64,000 bases of DNA. It comes from Oscheius onirici. Its lineage: Eukaryota; Nematoda; Chromadorea; Rhabditida; Rhabditidae. Every line of letters begins with the position of its first letter. The first letter of the stretch is position 1. The notes under the pieces were generated by a model. The model saw only the letters and a program-made list of their open reading frames with translations. It was not told the origin of the DNA and did not search any database. This document shows positions 23,812-42,415 of this stretch, piece by piece. A program made the position numbers and the translations under genes. The stretch covers positions 4,030,001 through 4,094,000 of the forward strand of contig OW051473.1 in the NCBI GenBank assembly GCA_932521025.1, read 5' to 3'.

Positions 23812-23820
23812 GGCTTTATA
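23812..23820 (-). promoter_or_regulatory. TATA box of the VKPTPSP secreted protein gene
   Basis: TATAAAGCC on the minus strand, 26 bases before the ATG at 23785. This implies a very short 5' leader. Confidence 0.6.
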
Positions 23821-24415
23821 AGCAATCCAATTCAATTTGGGTCCATGTTTTGGTGAAATCGTCACAAGGGCAGACACAATGTTTGGCATAGCAAGGGTTA
23901 TTGAAAATGGTGGATGAATGTCATGAGCATGTTTCGAGAACATAGCCTATTTACAGTACATAATATATCATATTTTTATGGCAGACGATGCCAGAGCTAC
24001 ATAAATCAGCTCAAAGTGTGCGTGTGTTATCATGTAACCAGTGTTTCAATTTTTGGTAACCAGGCGAAGACATCAGCCAGATCAAAGAACATAACTGACA
24101 TCCCCATTTAAAAAACAGTGATAACATTCAACTGAAAAAAAAACAGAAACAAAAAAGTTATTTTATAAACAGTCAACATTAATATGATTATCTAGCCGCT
24201 TCTAAATTCGGAATGACAAAGCAAAGGAACCGAAAAAAATAACTCGTCTCCATCAAGTGCCAGTAGATACCTAGACAGGGTTTGAGGCAAATGATAACCA
24301 GCATTGCTTTTTAAAGCTGAAGCTCGTTCAAGAAAGTGACGGTAATGGCCAAAAAATATCCAAAAAGTGGCCTGCACTAGAAAGTCGAAGCGGGTATTAT
24401 ACAGATACATAGAGT
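23821..24415. other. Gap between the secreted-protein cluster and NT5C2
   Basis: About 600 AT-rich bases with A and T runs near 24120-24160. It holds the NT5C2 3' region and the upstream region of the last secreted-protein gene. No gene seen. Confidence 0.4.
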
Positions 24416-27313
<2,898 letters not shown>

Positions 27314-30300
27314 GTCTACGGAAGCGCAGCGGAGTGAAGTGATAGGAACGTCGCTGTCGCTCCGCCCATTTACCACCACGTTTTAGGCATTTTTGCTTGC
27401 GGCAAGAAGGCAGACCAGCATATCTTTTGACTAATTAGACTTGACCATATTTGAAAAATCTTGGATCTTCTAGTTGTTTGCACACGTTCAAGTTTCTCAG
27501 TTTACAGACATCCGTTAATTACGAGAACTAATTAGTTACGAAACTGTCTTCGTATTTTCTTACATTTTTGCAAAATATGCGCATTTCACTGTGTGAAAGA
27601 ATGTTGGAGCTAAGAGAATGTGATATCCACCAACTGGTTACTTTCTGTGAAAATGTAATATTCAATTCATGTCTCAGTCAATTATCGACCGTGTACCAAC
27701 AACACTTACACAAAACCACTGTTCAGTATATCATTCTTTCCGCCGCATCCCTCCCAAATCTGCTGTGTTACGGTTATTACGTTTTCGCATGTAAAGCCAG
27801 TGTCAGTTACTGCTGAACACCAAATCTAATTTCCTCTAACCTTTGTCCTGGCTGTCTTTTGTAACCGAGGCGACGAGAATGATCCATTTCTTTTTTTGCT
27901 GAAAATGCACTCTTATAATGAAAATAATACATTTAGAGTAGACAAAAAAAAATTAAAACAACGGATGCAATCTACAGACGTCTCGCGAGAAAGTAGCTAG
28001 ACTTTTGGCAAATAGAGATGATGCAAATGGGAAACCCCGTCCAAGAAGACCGAGAAGTGAAGAGAGAACGCTTGGTGTAAAGCATTCTTCATAGGCGCTT
28101 AAAATAGCAAAGTAGTCGGGTTTCAAACGTTTAGAATGTTTCCCTTTAGCAATCGGCTGAACTGCCCAGATTAAATAATCATCTGTTATCTTTTTGAGCT
28201 ATGGAACAAATGGAAAACGGTAAAAGAACATGTTGGCCTAAACAACTGGTTGGGCTAGACGCACCACGGAGCAATTCATCAAACCGCTACTAATCTGGTT
28301 CTCCGATGCGAAAAAGAACACTCCCTTCGTAATTTGGCTTCCCCATACCAATAGGCGTTTCTTTGCCTTGTTCGATAAAAAAGGGTGATAGGAAAGCATA
28401 AGAAAAGTCGTAAAATTCAAGCAAAACCTGCGTTGGAGAGCAGAAACGGCAAAGAGTGGACAACAATGAGATTTTACGAACGTCTGACAGCGCAAGCCAT
28501 TGTTGAGATAGTTGAGTACCAAAAAAGCAGAGAAAGACCCGAAACGAAAAGTGATACTTTAGCCGCTCATTCGATGACTTTAATGTTTTTTCATACTATC
28601 CAGATAAAAATCGATGGTTGTTTTTGAAAATATGTACACGATCATGTTACACAACAAAACGAAAAAGGACGTTTCCGAAACAACATAAACAGGTGATGCG
28701 CTCAGAGAACAACAGCTTGTATTCGCGATCGATTCAGCTTTCAGGCCATAATAAAGGGGTGCTCTTGGTCACAAGCTTGCTGCTAGATCGTTTCAACTTG
28801 AAAAACAGATCAAAGATAGAAGACTTCTTTCAATTGCTTCTCAGAATTTGAATTAAAGATGGGGCAATTATAAGGAGAAAAATAAATGACTCGAGAAAGA
28901 AGAGAGCGAGCAGAAAGCGTGCTATATATAAAGGCTTTTGAGCACACGTATGATTCCAAATGACGCAAAAGGCCGGATCATCGCTACGCAGAGAAGATTC
29001 GAGATGCAGCCCGAACGCATACTCTCCGCTTTGTTTACGCGACTGGCAGTCGATAGGACAGCTGTATGGCCGTGTGACCCCTTGCGGTTCGGACCTATGA
29101 TCTTTAGAGTGTTTGGGTCTTCTCTAGACTACATATGGGTAAAAGGGAACATTCGGGTAATAAAGAAATCTCAGTTCATCTTTGGAGAATCCCCCTGTAT
29201 GAATCATACAAAGAAAGGCTGTGATCGAGACGTTGACGTCTATATTTGCATTGGGCGACGGTTTTGAGTCAGAATTGCTTTTAGGCTTTTCACACGCGGG
29301 AACTATCACCTTCTAAACCTTTCAAGCTCGCAACATTCGGTTTTTTCACTGGAAGTGAGAATATGGTTAAGTTACAACCATCGCAGATAAGTTTTTGCAA
29401 GTGGCTATTAACCGTATATTGTTTTCAAAACATTTTTTCCCTAAAGCGCCACGGTTTCTGTTCACCTGAGGCCTACTGTCGCAATAATGCTGCAACGATT
29501 GAGCACGAGAAACTATAGAGTTCGAGTCCGCTGTATCATTTTTGACCAATTTTAAGGTTATCGACTATGCAGACCACGAATTCTGCAAGATTTAAAGTGG
29601 AAAATACAAATATAATGATTGTCATGAGCTACACCTTTTTGCATTCGTCAGTCAAACAGTTTTTCATAGTCGAAAAGCTGATCACGATCGACATGGCTTA
29701 GAATTTGAGCGATCGACGTTTGAAATGGTTTTAGATTCCCATCACTGGGTAAACAATCGAGTGAGTCGCCGTCGGCCTGACCCGCGGCTAGCACATAAAG
29801 CGAGTACGCAAAATGGCGTCTGATCGTCCCGACGCCTATCTCTCTTGGTTTATAAATTACTTTCTGTTTCATTTTGTCAATCATATATTATCATAATTCG
29901 CTTTAATATATCGGTGGCGTGATTTCGGTGTTTTTTCAACAGGAGTAATATATGAATCTCTCTAAATTTCTCAAAGCTTTATATTTGGTGGTTTTGTTTC
30001 AATTTTCCCAGCATTAATAAAATGCACTTTTATGACTACCGCACAATTTAAAAAGAAGTTCTAGTTTATTGTTTTTACGCTTTTTAAAGTTGCACCGCGT
30101 ACATGAGTTCTTAATTTTCAACTCCCAGACTATGAATGCGTCTTATCACTGTCTCTCTTTCTATCTTACCCTTCTTAACGCCTCCAATTGTTCCACCCGT
30201 TTTTCCAATTATGGTCAGTGTTATTGGCTTTTTGTTTATCTTATCCAATGATGTCCAGTCGTTTTTACAATCCTTCCCTTGCATAGTTTTTGTCAAAACG

Positions 30301-30367
30301 TATGTAAACAAATCTTATTCACCATTTCACTCTTCTTCATTTTCTACCACTGCGGCTGTTTCAGAAT
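27314..30367. other. 3-kb intergenic region without a recognised gene
   Basis: Scattered short open frames on both strands, none with conserved content or linked splice sites. AT-rich, with a TATA-like site at 28923-28934. No tRNA or known microRNA seed with a matching hairpin was found. Confidence 0.45.
28923..28934 (+). promoter_or_regulatory. Possible TATA box, no assigned gene
   Basis: TATATATAAAGG in a purine-rich context. The 300 bases downstream hold only short open frames, so any product would be non-coding or very small. Confidence 0.25.
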
Positions 30368-32232
30368 ATGGAACCGTTTACCAAATCCTGGTTCTATTGG
30401 GTAATGGTCGCACTCATGGTGCCCGAGGTGAGTGTTTACGATTAAATTATCATCGATTAGAGCACAGGAAAAGTGTATGACTTAACATTTTCAAACGCAG
30501 AAGTGGTTTTATAGAAAATTGTAGGTTCCGCTGAACATCAATTCGTAAAGAAATGTCATAAATTGAGCATTGCGTAATACTTACGAAACAAAAAGAGGAA
30601 CATTGACTGTTAATCATTGCAATGGATTAAATATCGAAGGTTTCAGGTCCTGCTGGCAATGTACTATCACGTGTTAATTTGTAACATGCTCATTGCAAAC
30701 ACTCTGCTTCTACTGGTTGTTATGTTCCATCACGGATACACACTGGGACAACAAGCCGGACCGCTGTTTTACAGGTCAGATTGATGTAAAGAAATGCAAA
30801 GACACGGTTCAGAATCTGTGGCTGCGTTGCTTACATTGCAGTTTTGTTTGTTAACATTACTCATGCACTGGAGCTGATGACGGACTATGAGGGCGGACAT
30901 TCTCATTCCCATGGAGAGAAAGAGAACGAAACAAATGACCACGATCACGACCATGAGCACACTTTCATTTTTGTTCCATGTGAGTTCGAATACTTTAAAA
31001 CAACGGCAGCTTTTCAGTTCCGTATTTGCTCGTGAGCATTGCGGATGTTTGCATCAAACTGCTTGTTCTGCTCTTGGGAAAAGTCCCTGCTCTCGGACTT
31101 CCAGTAGTATTGCGACTAGTTGTTCATACTCTCAGTCCCATCACAGTTATTGGTAAATGTTAATCTTTTCATTTAAACTCAACGCTTTAACAGGTTTCTA
31201 CCTTTTGGGAGCTGTTATTCCGGAATCCTTTGGTGAGGCATGGCTTTGGAAACATAGTGATCCGGTAGCGGCGATTATCACGACTTTGTTGTTTTTCGTG
31301 CTCATTCTACCTGCTTGTAAGTTGACGTTTTAAAGGAACAATCTCAATGTGTGCTACCATGCCACCATGCCGAAATCAGGCAACTTCGTGACGGGACCCA
31401 AAATATAATTTCTGCATTTTTGGGGATTACACTTATTTTTGTGATTTTATATGTTTTTAATTGATTTTTCGTCAAAAATAAAAACAGTGAATAGACGAAA
31501 TATTTATTTTGACTGAAAAATCGTTAATTTTCCCACCATTTTCAACGTTTCACCACTCATTTCAGACGTAATTTTTGACGACAAATCGATTAAAAACGTA
31601 GTATTAAAAACAAAATAGAATATTGCGGTTTGAATGCGCGCACTTCCCTGATTTCCCCTGCACGGCAATAATGTATTTTGTAATTTATTTCCATTTTTCA
31701 GTCAAGGAAATTCTTCCATACGTCTTTGCTGACACTCCGGATGCCTTCAACGAGGATGATTTCAAGCTGGATATTACTTCTCAGGCGAGATGTTTTCTTA
31801 GCAAGTCAAATTTTAATCTTTAGTTCCCCGACGTTACATGTCCTCATATTCATGCCTACAGGCTTTGGCCGCGAAACCTTTTCGATGCTCTTTTGCACGT
31901 GAACATTCAGGTTCGGCTCTGGAACAAAGACTCGAAATAATTAGAGTTTTAGGTGGATAAGTCGGATCCTTCGTGGTCGAAGAACGCCGCGGAGCGCTTC
32001 GAAGAGGTGCTGAAAAACGTTAATAGTGTCTTGAAGAAGGCTGGAGCTCAGAAGGTATGCATTTGAGCTGCTTATGAAAATTCCAAGTTCTTAGATCACT
32101 GTCGAGCCGCGATTTGTCGACGTCACCGAAGGAAGTAATGACTGGCAGGGCTGTCGAGATAATTGTTTCCGTCCCGACATGAGCTGTTGTCCGACTGCCA
32201 CCAGTCCTCCCGCTAAGCACGAACATGCCTGA
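30368..32232 (+). CDS. CDF/ZnT-like cation transporter with His-rich loop
   Basis: Start MEPFTKSWFYWVMVALMVPE at 30368, just after a TTTCAG that could be a trans-splice acceptor. About six hydrophobic segments. Between segments three and four lies a His/Asp-rich loop (HSHSHGEKE and DHDHDHEH), the hallmark of zinc-transporting CDF proteins. The C-terminal cytosolic domain (about 31700-32230) begins CPHIHAYRLWPRNLFDALLH and ends with cysteine pairs (GCRDNC, SCCPTATSPPAKHEHA-stop). The usual HxxxD transport-site residues of helices 2 and 5 are not obvious, so this is a divergent member and metal specificity is uncertain. One intron (31317-31701) carries a palindromic insertion. Confidence 0.7.
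31369..31658. mobile_element. Palindromic MITE-like insertion in a transporter intron
   Basis: Nested inverted repeats inside the only long intron of this gene. Inner arms 31453-31481 and 31569-31597 match in inverted orientation at about 26 of 29 bases (GTTTTTAATTGATTTTTCGT versus GTTTTTAATCGATTTGTCGT at the outer end). Outer arms share GAAATCAGG (31372-31380 and, inverted, 31647-31655). No coding capacity. This is the form of a foldback or miniature inverted-repeat element. Target-site duplication not defined. Confidence 0.5.
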
Positions 32233-33087
32233 TCACTCGCTTTAAAATCCACTCCCTGACCGGTTAGATATGGCTGCTCATAATAATTTCACTCCTATAA
32301 TCCGTACAATATAAAGCCAAATGCATTTTCCCACGTATTGTACATCCCTTTGTGTCATTTTAACAATCGTTTTGCAAAGCAAAAATATCTTTATAGTTTA
32401 CATTTGGCAATCACAGAAAACCGAATAAATCGAATCAACAAATACACGTGAATACTGTAACTGTCAAGAGAAATATATATATTTTCACTTAACCTTAAAT
32501 TATCACAATAGGATACTTGACTGGGCTCTGGATTAGATAGAAGCTCATGTACATCACAGATTTGGCTAATACTAGACTGGGGAAGTTTGACTAGAAAAGG
32601 CTCACAACACGTGACTAGCTAAATAGTGAAAGTTAGAATCGGGATCAAGATGGAGACAGTTAACAACACAGTACGACAGAAAAGACAGTCTGACCAATAT
32701 GCATCGGGCATATATACAGCGAATTTTGAGCAACGACCACTCGGCTAAATTCGGGAACCACGAAGGTTTTCCCGGCCCTGGGCGCCACTCTGTGGTTACT
32801 CAAAATTCGCTTATACTATACAAAGTGGCTATAGAAAGTAACGAAAAAACAGACCTCCTGATACAGTATGGAATCCCCGAACAGTGCGAGACTAGCACAA
32901 GTGTAAGTAGAATAGAGCAAAAAAGGTACCGGTTCAAGACTAAAAACAATGCCCAGGAGAGAAAGTGTGAAGGACCAAAACAACACGTGCAGGTGGCAAA
33001 GTGCGGGCGAGTACAAAGAATATACAGGTAATTGATCAAATATGGAACGATGAAGGAAAGGCTTGAGAAATACCAGCATGTAGATTA
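32233..33087. other. Intergenic region between convergent genes
   Basis: Holds the 3' regions of the transporter (plus) and kin-29 (minus). A plus-strand open frame at 32699-33031 overlaps the inverted repeat and lacks conserved content, so it is not called. The main feature is the hairpin listed separately. Confidence 0.4.
32713..32820. repeat. Inverted repeat, hairpin or small MITE
   Basis: Perfect 12-base arms GCGAATTTTGAG (32719-32730) and CTCAAAATTCGC (32799-32810), with pairing continuing through CCAC/GTGG inside and TATA-rich ends outside (about 25 bp imperfect). A second nested hairpin, CGGGAACC...GGTTTTCCCG, lies at about 32751-32775. This may be a tiny terminal-inverted-repeat element or a structured RNA. 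Confidence 0.6.
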
Positions 33088-37418
<4,331 letters not shown>

Positions 37419-39520
37419 GTTCGCACTAGAGCATATTGTTTGACGCGGCTGACTCCACAGCGAACAGCCAGCTGTCATCTGCATTCCTTTGTTCGTCGAT
37501 TCTTCCCGTCTCGGCTCTCTGAAACTTCAATGTGATTTTTGGGATCATGACCTTTCAAATGTTATTTCCCAGCAGCTCACAAATGTTAGAAGAAAAAACA
37601 CTAATGATCAGTCATTTGTGCGAATGCCGCCGGCGACGCAGTTGTCGCAGGTGTCCAAAATACTAAATAGGAATTTGGCTCAAAAAGCGGAGGCGCGGAA
37701 ACAAGAATTCACAGTGACAAAGCACCCTCGCGATAAGGTCGTGCTGATTGCTCCCTGTGTATCATTCCATTTGAGCAAAACTGCCGGCTACAAATTTTTT
37801 CAAACATTACACAGTTCCGTTTAGAATGAATATAAAAAAAACTGGCTTTCGGATGTTTTACACGAGAAAATTTTTTTTAACACAGAAAACGTATAGATAG
37901 AGAGTAAATATAAAATCTTAAAAGAAAAACACGCGTAGTGGCGTGCCTTGTATTAATCCGTAAAAGTTGTTGTTGTGAAAACTGTAATGACTTCAGAACA
38001 GGTTGGCTTTGCAAGATCAGAACAAGTAGCTTCCTCCGACCATGTGCGAATGTGTTGTTTTCTTGGAATTTGACGCACTATCACTGACAAAATATATCGA
38101 CTCGAAAAGATAATGAGAAGGATACTAAAATGTAGACAAAAGTTTAGAAAATACGGTGACACTTGCTAAAATTTCGAATATCACTGGCAGTGATCAATTC
38201 ACAGGAGAGGAGAAGGTAGAGGGAAGTGAAAGATAGGAATTGATGCACTTTTGGTTGTGAGTTGAAACGTGAAGAAGCGCAGACCACTTTACAAAAACGG
38301 CATGACCTCTAGGCAGGCGAAAAGAAAATATTGCGTTGAGAGGAACGTCCACTGGCCATTATGGGGCTTCGGAATATGGGATTGAAGGCTTGAGGGAGGA
38401 GTCAAAGAAGAAATGAGGTATACAGAGAAAGGATGACGGAGTCTGACCAGAGTTGAGTTAGGAGATAAGGAGGCGCTAGACTCATAAACGAGTACCCTAT
38501 CAGAAAGCGAACAAAAGTACCAAACAAACGGGGTGGACAGCTCGCTAACGGTGTTCTGCTGCAGAGACCAAGGCTGCGTTCAGGTTTCCGACAAATTATT
38601 GCTGACAGCAGAAACTATCGTCCCCGAGACAATCTACCAATGGGGCGGTTCATGAAAGGGTCACGGGAGGTAATTTCCTGCGAAAATTGATGGCCATCGA
38701 TATTTTCAGATCGACATTTTCAGAGAAGAAAACATGAAGCTAAAACCAGTCTGATGTTGTGTTTGAAGAAAGAGAGAACAATGTGAGATCCACACTTGTT
38801 ATCGTCTGAGTAAACCAAAAAACTAAGAACCAACATGAAAGGGATCAAATATATTAGGAATTGTAAAATATAAAAGTGATCTGAAGTGCGGAGGTCGCCT
38901 TGTGTAACCATTTGGTTTAAAAGTGAATGATCGCTAATGATTCCTAACATGACAGGACCAGATTGATAGACTTATATGATGGATTGATATTTGAGAAATT
39001 AAGTCGGAAAACTGCGTTACGCAAAGCAAAATCCGAACCACAGGCCGATCCGATAGAATTGGTGCCAATAAACTGTAGTGTTATTGGTTTTATAACCTCT
39101 AGTTATCGTGGCGTACAGAAAAGTCGCAGAGCAATATCTTTTGAAATGTGCAGAGAGGCTTCAGAGGTGTCAGTGAGAGAGGTGAAAGGGTGATATTGAA
39201 TGGACCTGGCAGAGATCAGTTTCCAAACAGTTTGGTGTAGACTAAACTGGGAGGAGGAACTGTACGATTCGTTCTTAATTCTGATATGTTTGTATAAAGA
39301 AGGAAAGTTTTTTCCTCGAGCAAAATGAACAGGTTTTAAAGTTAAATGCTTCCTTGAAGAAATATATATCACCAAAGCATGTGCAATTAAATTATCGAAT
39401 TTTGCTATAAAAATAGCTGTATCTGCAATGTCTGTAACTTCGAAGCGTTTATTCAAGATACCAGTTTATTGGCGGATAACATATGAGTGAAACAAAGAAA
39501 ATGACACACGGTTGAGAGGA
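37419..39520. other. 2.1-kb intergenic region without a recognised gene
   Basis: Upstream of kin-29 and downstream of the methyltransferase. Open frames (for example 37489-37824 plus, 39103-39456 minus) lack ATG starts at their ends and show no family features. The 37.4-37.5 kb part should contain the kin-29 promoter. Confidence 0.4.
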
Positions 39521-40537
39521 TTACTTCTTAGCGATGAGCCAAGTCCCATCACCGTGAGGGAGAAGAGTGGCTCGTACCTGGAAACCGTGTTTAATTAAAC
39601 ATGTCCGCTTAATGTTAAACCCGTCCGTCTTGCTTTATCCGCAGATTCATATCTCTCACGACTTTGTCCTCAGATGTCATGTACTCTGCACCAGAGAGCA
39701 CTCCACCTCCATTGAAAGCCTAAAAACTCTTAAAAGAAAAGATCACCACTTACTCTGTTGATCATCAGAAGACCTCCGCTTCTCAGCAAGCGAATAGCAT
39801 GCTCATAGTCGTCCATATAATTTGATCGTTTGAAGTCATCCTTAAAATGAACTATTCTCAAATATTTTTGGGGATGTGAATTACAATAAAAATAAAGTCG
39901 AAAGTGTTCGGATCACTGGCTGCCAAGCGTGGGAGTGCCCTTTCAATTTCTTCGGCTGATCTCACTTGGATTCTTGAAATATGCCCCATGCTGAGCTAAA
40001 TATACGGCTGTTTTGCCGATCAGTGTGTGTAACCTTTTTAGCATGTTTCAGTCCGACGTTTTCCCAAAAATGCGAATATTCGGGGTGTTCGAGACCGACC
40101 ACAATTCCACGAGAGTCGACATATTCAGCGATTCCAAGCAGTCCAAGTCCAGTGAAAATACCTACAAGATATGATGATTAACTGACCAGTCAAAGCTGTC
40201 TGACCAACTACGAGACAGCGTGACGGCCGGTAGACCGTCATTACACTTTGCGCCAGCTGAACAACTTCCGGAGTCACACTGTCACTCCAGGAAAGGGGTG
40301 CAGGGTAAGTTGTGGCCTGGGTGTCCTGAATTATATGCCTTATATTTAAAATTAAGTGAGGTACTCTTAGAAGACTCTGAAGAGTGTCGTCAATATTCGT
40401 AGAATGACTGTAAGCATACTGAAGAACTGCATCAGAAGTCTCAAAACTTCTCAAAGAAATTGTACAACGACTCCCTGGCTCTGAAACGTCATCCTAGATG
40501 TGCCGGATATATATTTAGCTATTTAGTGACCACGCAT
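39521..40537 (-). CDS. Class I O-methyltransferase, COMT/caffeoyl-CoA-type
   Basis: SAM-dependent methyltransferase of the Methyltransf_3 type. Visible blocks: motif I region YRPSRCLVVGQTALTGIFTG, then LGLLGIAEYVDSRGIVVGLE (acidic SAM ribose ligand), then FDFIFIDDFKRSNYMDDYEH (metal/substrate Asp) and LLRSGGLLMINRAFNGGGVL. It ends LPHGDGTWLIAKK-stop at 39521. C. elegans has several COMT genes of this type that act on catechols or related small molecules; the substrate here is unknown. The first exon is tentative: ATGCGTG at 40537 joins in phase to the exon starting EPGSRCTIS. No signal peptide, so probably cytosolic. Confidence 0.78.
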
Positions 40538-40720
40538 CACTGTGCTCTATGCCTTTCAGTGCCCGAATTAGACAAGAGCTAGCTATTTTTGCCCGCTCGA
40601 AACAAAGGTAATTTCCGATTAGAGCTTTGTCCTAATGGAAATCCGACAGTTTATCTGAAGTTAAACATAAGTTAAAAATAGGGTGAACTATAAAAACACA
40701 ATAATCTTCGGCAGACAGAC

Positions 40721-41774
40721 TTATCTGCTGATTACTGATTCGTTAAACTTACTGCAAACTTCATTGGCTATATTTGAAGAAACTGTTGACGGGGGTGCAG
40801 CTGTCGTGGTTCTTGATGGAGGCCGGGTTAGACGTCTTTCCTGAAAAAAATGATTGCATTTTGGAAAAGCTGCTGTCACTTTTATAATGGCTGGAATATT
40901 GTCTCTGGTAGTTGTCTCCGTAACCACCTCCTCTTCTGTAGTAGTCATCGGAGTTGTCGTAATATCGAAGCTGAAACACAAACTTTTCTTTCTTATTGTT
41001 CTGAACCAACGCATTCGGTCGAACATGTTTCCACGTAATTTTCCTCTGTGTCGTAGGAGCTGCCCATGTGGTAGTAGTTGATGGTGTCGTTAACCTTGTG
41101 GTAGGCCAGATCTTGATGGGACTATAGCTCGTAGCCCTCGGAATGGGTATACTCTCATGAGTTGTCCTCTCAGTAGTCAATTCAACTGTAGTTGTGGCCG
41201 TTGTTGGTGGCCTTGTTGTCGTCCTTGTTGTAGTGCTACTAATACTCGTCGAAGGTGTTTTACTAGTAGTTGTGAAGACCTTGTTCGTAGTTAAAGTGGT
41301 AAAAATGCCAGTCCGTGGGAAATATGGGCGTGTGTAAGGAAAAGTAAATTTTTGAATTGGCACATTTGCAGGAGCCACAGTTATCATATGTGGTACAAAA
41401 CGAGTGACAGGTGCTTCTAAAATGGAAAACTGTGAAAGTCAAGACAATAATCATACCTGTAGTTGTAACGTTGAAGATCATTCGAATGCCGTTAGCCAGT
41501 TTTTTAGAATCTTCGCCTGACATTTTTCCAGTAAACATTTTCTTCAACTGTGAAACAAAATCCAATCCAGCTTTGGCATACGAAACTAGAGGAGGCTCTT
41601 CTTGTTCAGGCTCTTGCATTGTTTCGCCAAAAGCTGCCTCTTTTAGAGTTGCGAACATGGAATCCAAATTTACCTGTAATGATTAATTGCAACATAAACA
41701 AAACAATTTACAAAAGGCAGCCATATTGAGGTAGTGAGATGAGGAAGCAGCAACAGCACAAGGTAAAGCCTCAT
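40721..41774 (-). CDS. Secreted threonine-rich mucin-like protein
   Basis: Signal peptide MRLYLVLLLLPHLTTSIWLP at 41774. A short folded part follows (LDSMFATLKEAAFGETMQEP, SYAKAGLDFVSQLKKMFTGK), then about 150 residues dominated by Thr, Ser and Pro (TSISSTTTRTTTRPPTTATT). Two short introns join in phase so that the Thr-rich frame continues through ITFDITTTPMTTTEEEVVTE and ERRLTRPPSRTTTAAPPSTV, ending NESVISR-stop at 40721. Heavy O-glycosylation is expected. Matrix or mucus function is inferred from composition. No cysteine-rich or chitin-binding domain seen. Confidence 0.7.
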
Positions 41775-42415
41775 TTCTACAATGAGAGCCACTTTTCCGA
41801 GTTAGGACAACATTTATCGGCGGTTGACAGGCGCCACGCTTCCCTGTCAGGCGCGCGTGAACATCGCACATACAGCAAAAAACTGAGGGTGTCATTCACA
41901 TTGGGCTATTTGTTTAATACATTTATCCAGGAAGACATGACAAAGTCAGTAACTTTTGAACCACTATATACAGAGCACATATAGTTTTCTTTGCCAGGCC
42001 ATAGCTGGCAAAGAAAACGTTATATAAGTTTTATGCTGTGACTTTCTTTGAAAACCTGTAGTACTTTGCACTTTTTCCTCAATCCCATTGGAGAATTATG
42101 CTTATATCTTGCCACTGTATGCGTACTACTGTTTGGTTCGCTTCAGTAGCTATTCATGCTTTGACAGTTCCGGCCTTTTGGCTACGTTGGATGGACCAAA
42201 AGTAGCAGACGTCAATGAAGGGTCTCCGAAACCCGCTATAGGACTTGGTTTTACTAAAGAAAACAAGTGCCGGAATGCCATGCGCTATTTCCCGACGCCA
42301 CAGTTTTTGCGCGCTTTCGCGAGCCACACCCCGAAAACGGCGCTGTAAATCAGCTAGCCGAAACGGACGACCCGTTTCATATTAGAACAAATTTCGTGCA
42401 GTCGGTGCGCTCCTC
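41775..42415. other. Divergent promoter region between mucin-like and disordered-protein genes
   Basis: 640 bases shared by two divergently transcribed genes. It contains a perfect 14-bp hairpin (41984-42018) immediately followed by TTATATAAG (42020-42028), a possible TATA element for the plus-strand gene. Confidence 0.45.
41984..42018. repeat. Perfect 14-bp inverted repeat with 7-base loop
   Basis: Arms GTTTTCTTTGCCAG (41984-41997) and CTGGCAAAGAAAAC (42005-42018) are exact reverse complements around GCCATAG. It lies about 210 bases upstream of the minus-strand gene and 400 upstream of the plus-strand one. Confidence 0.8.

Noticed and set aside
29518-29531. Second tRNA-like B-box (GAGTTCGAGTCCGC)
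   Set aside because: No matching acceptor stem, D-arm or anticodon stem within 90 bases upstream.
37489-37824. 111-codon open frame upstream of kin-29
   Set aside because: No ATG at the beginning, no family features, and it lies in the likely promoter region of a divergent gene.
39282-39303. mir-50/62/90-like seed (TGATATGTTTG)
   Set aside because: No complementary arm within 100 bases on either side.
41727-41738. let-7-like string TGAGGTAGTGAG on the plus strand
   Set aside because: It is the complement of the signal-peptide exon of the mucin-like gene (codes for PHLTTS) and has no hairpin partner.
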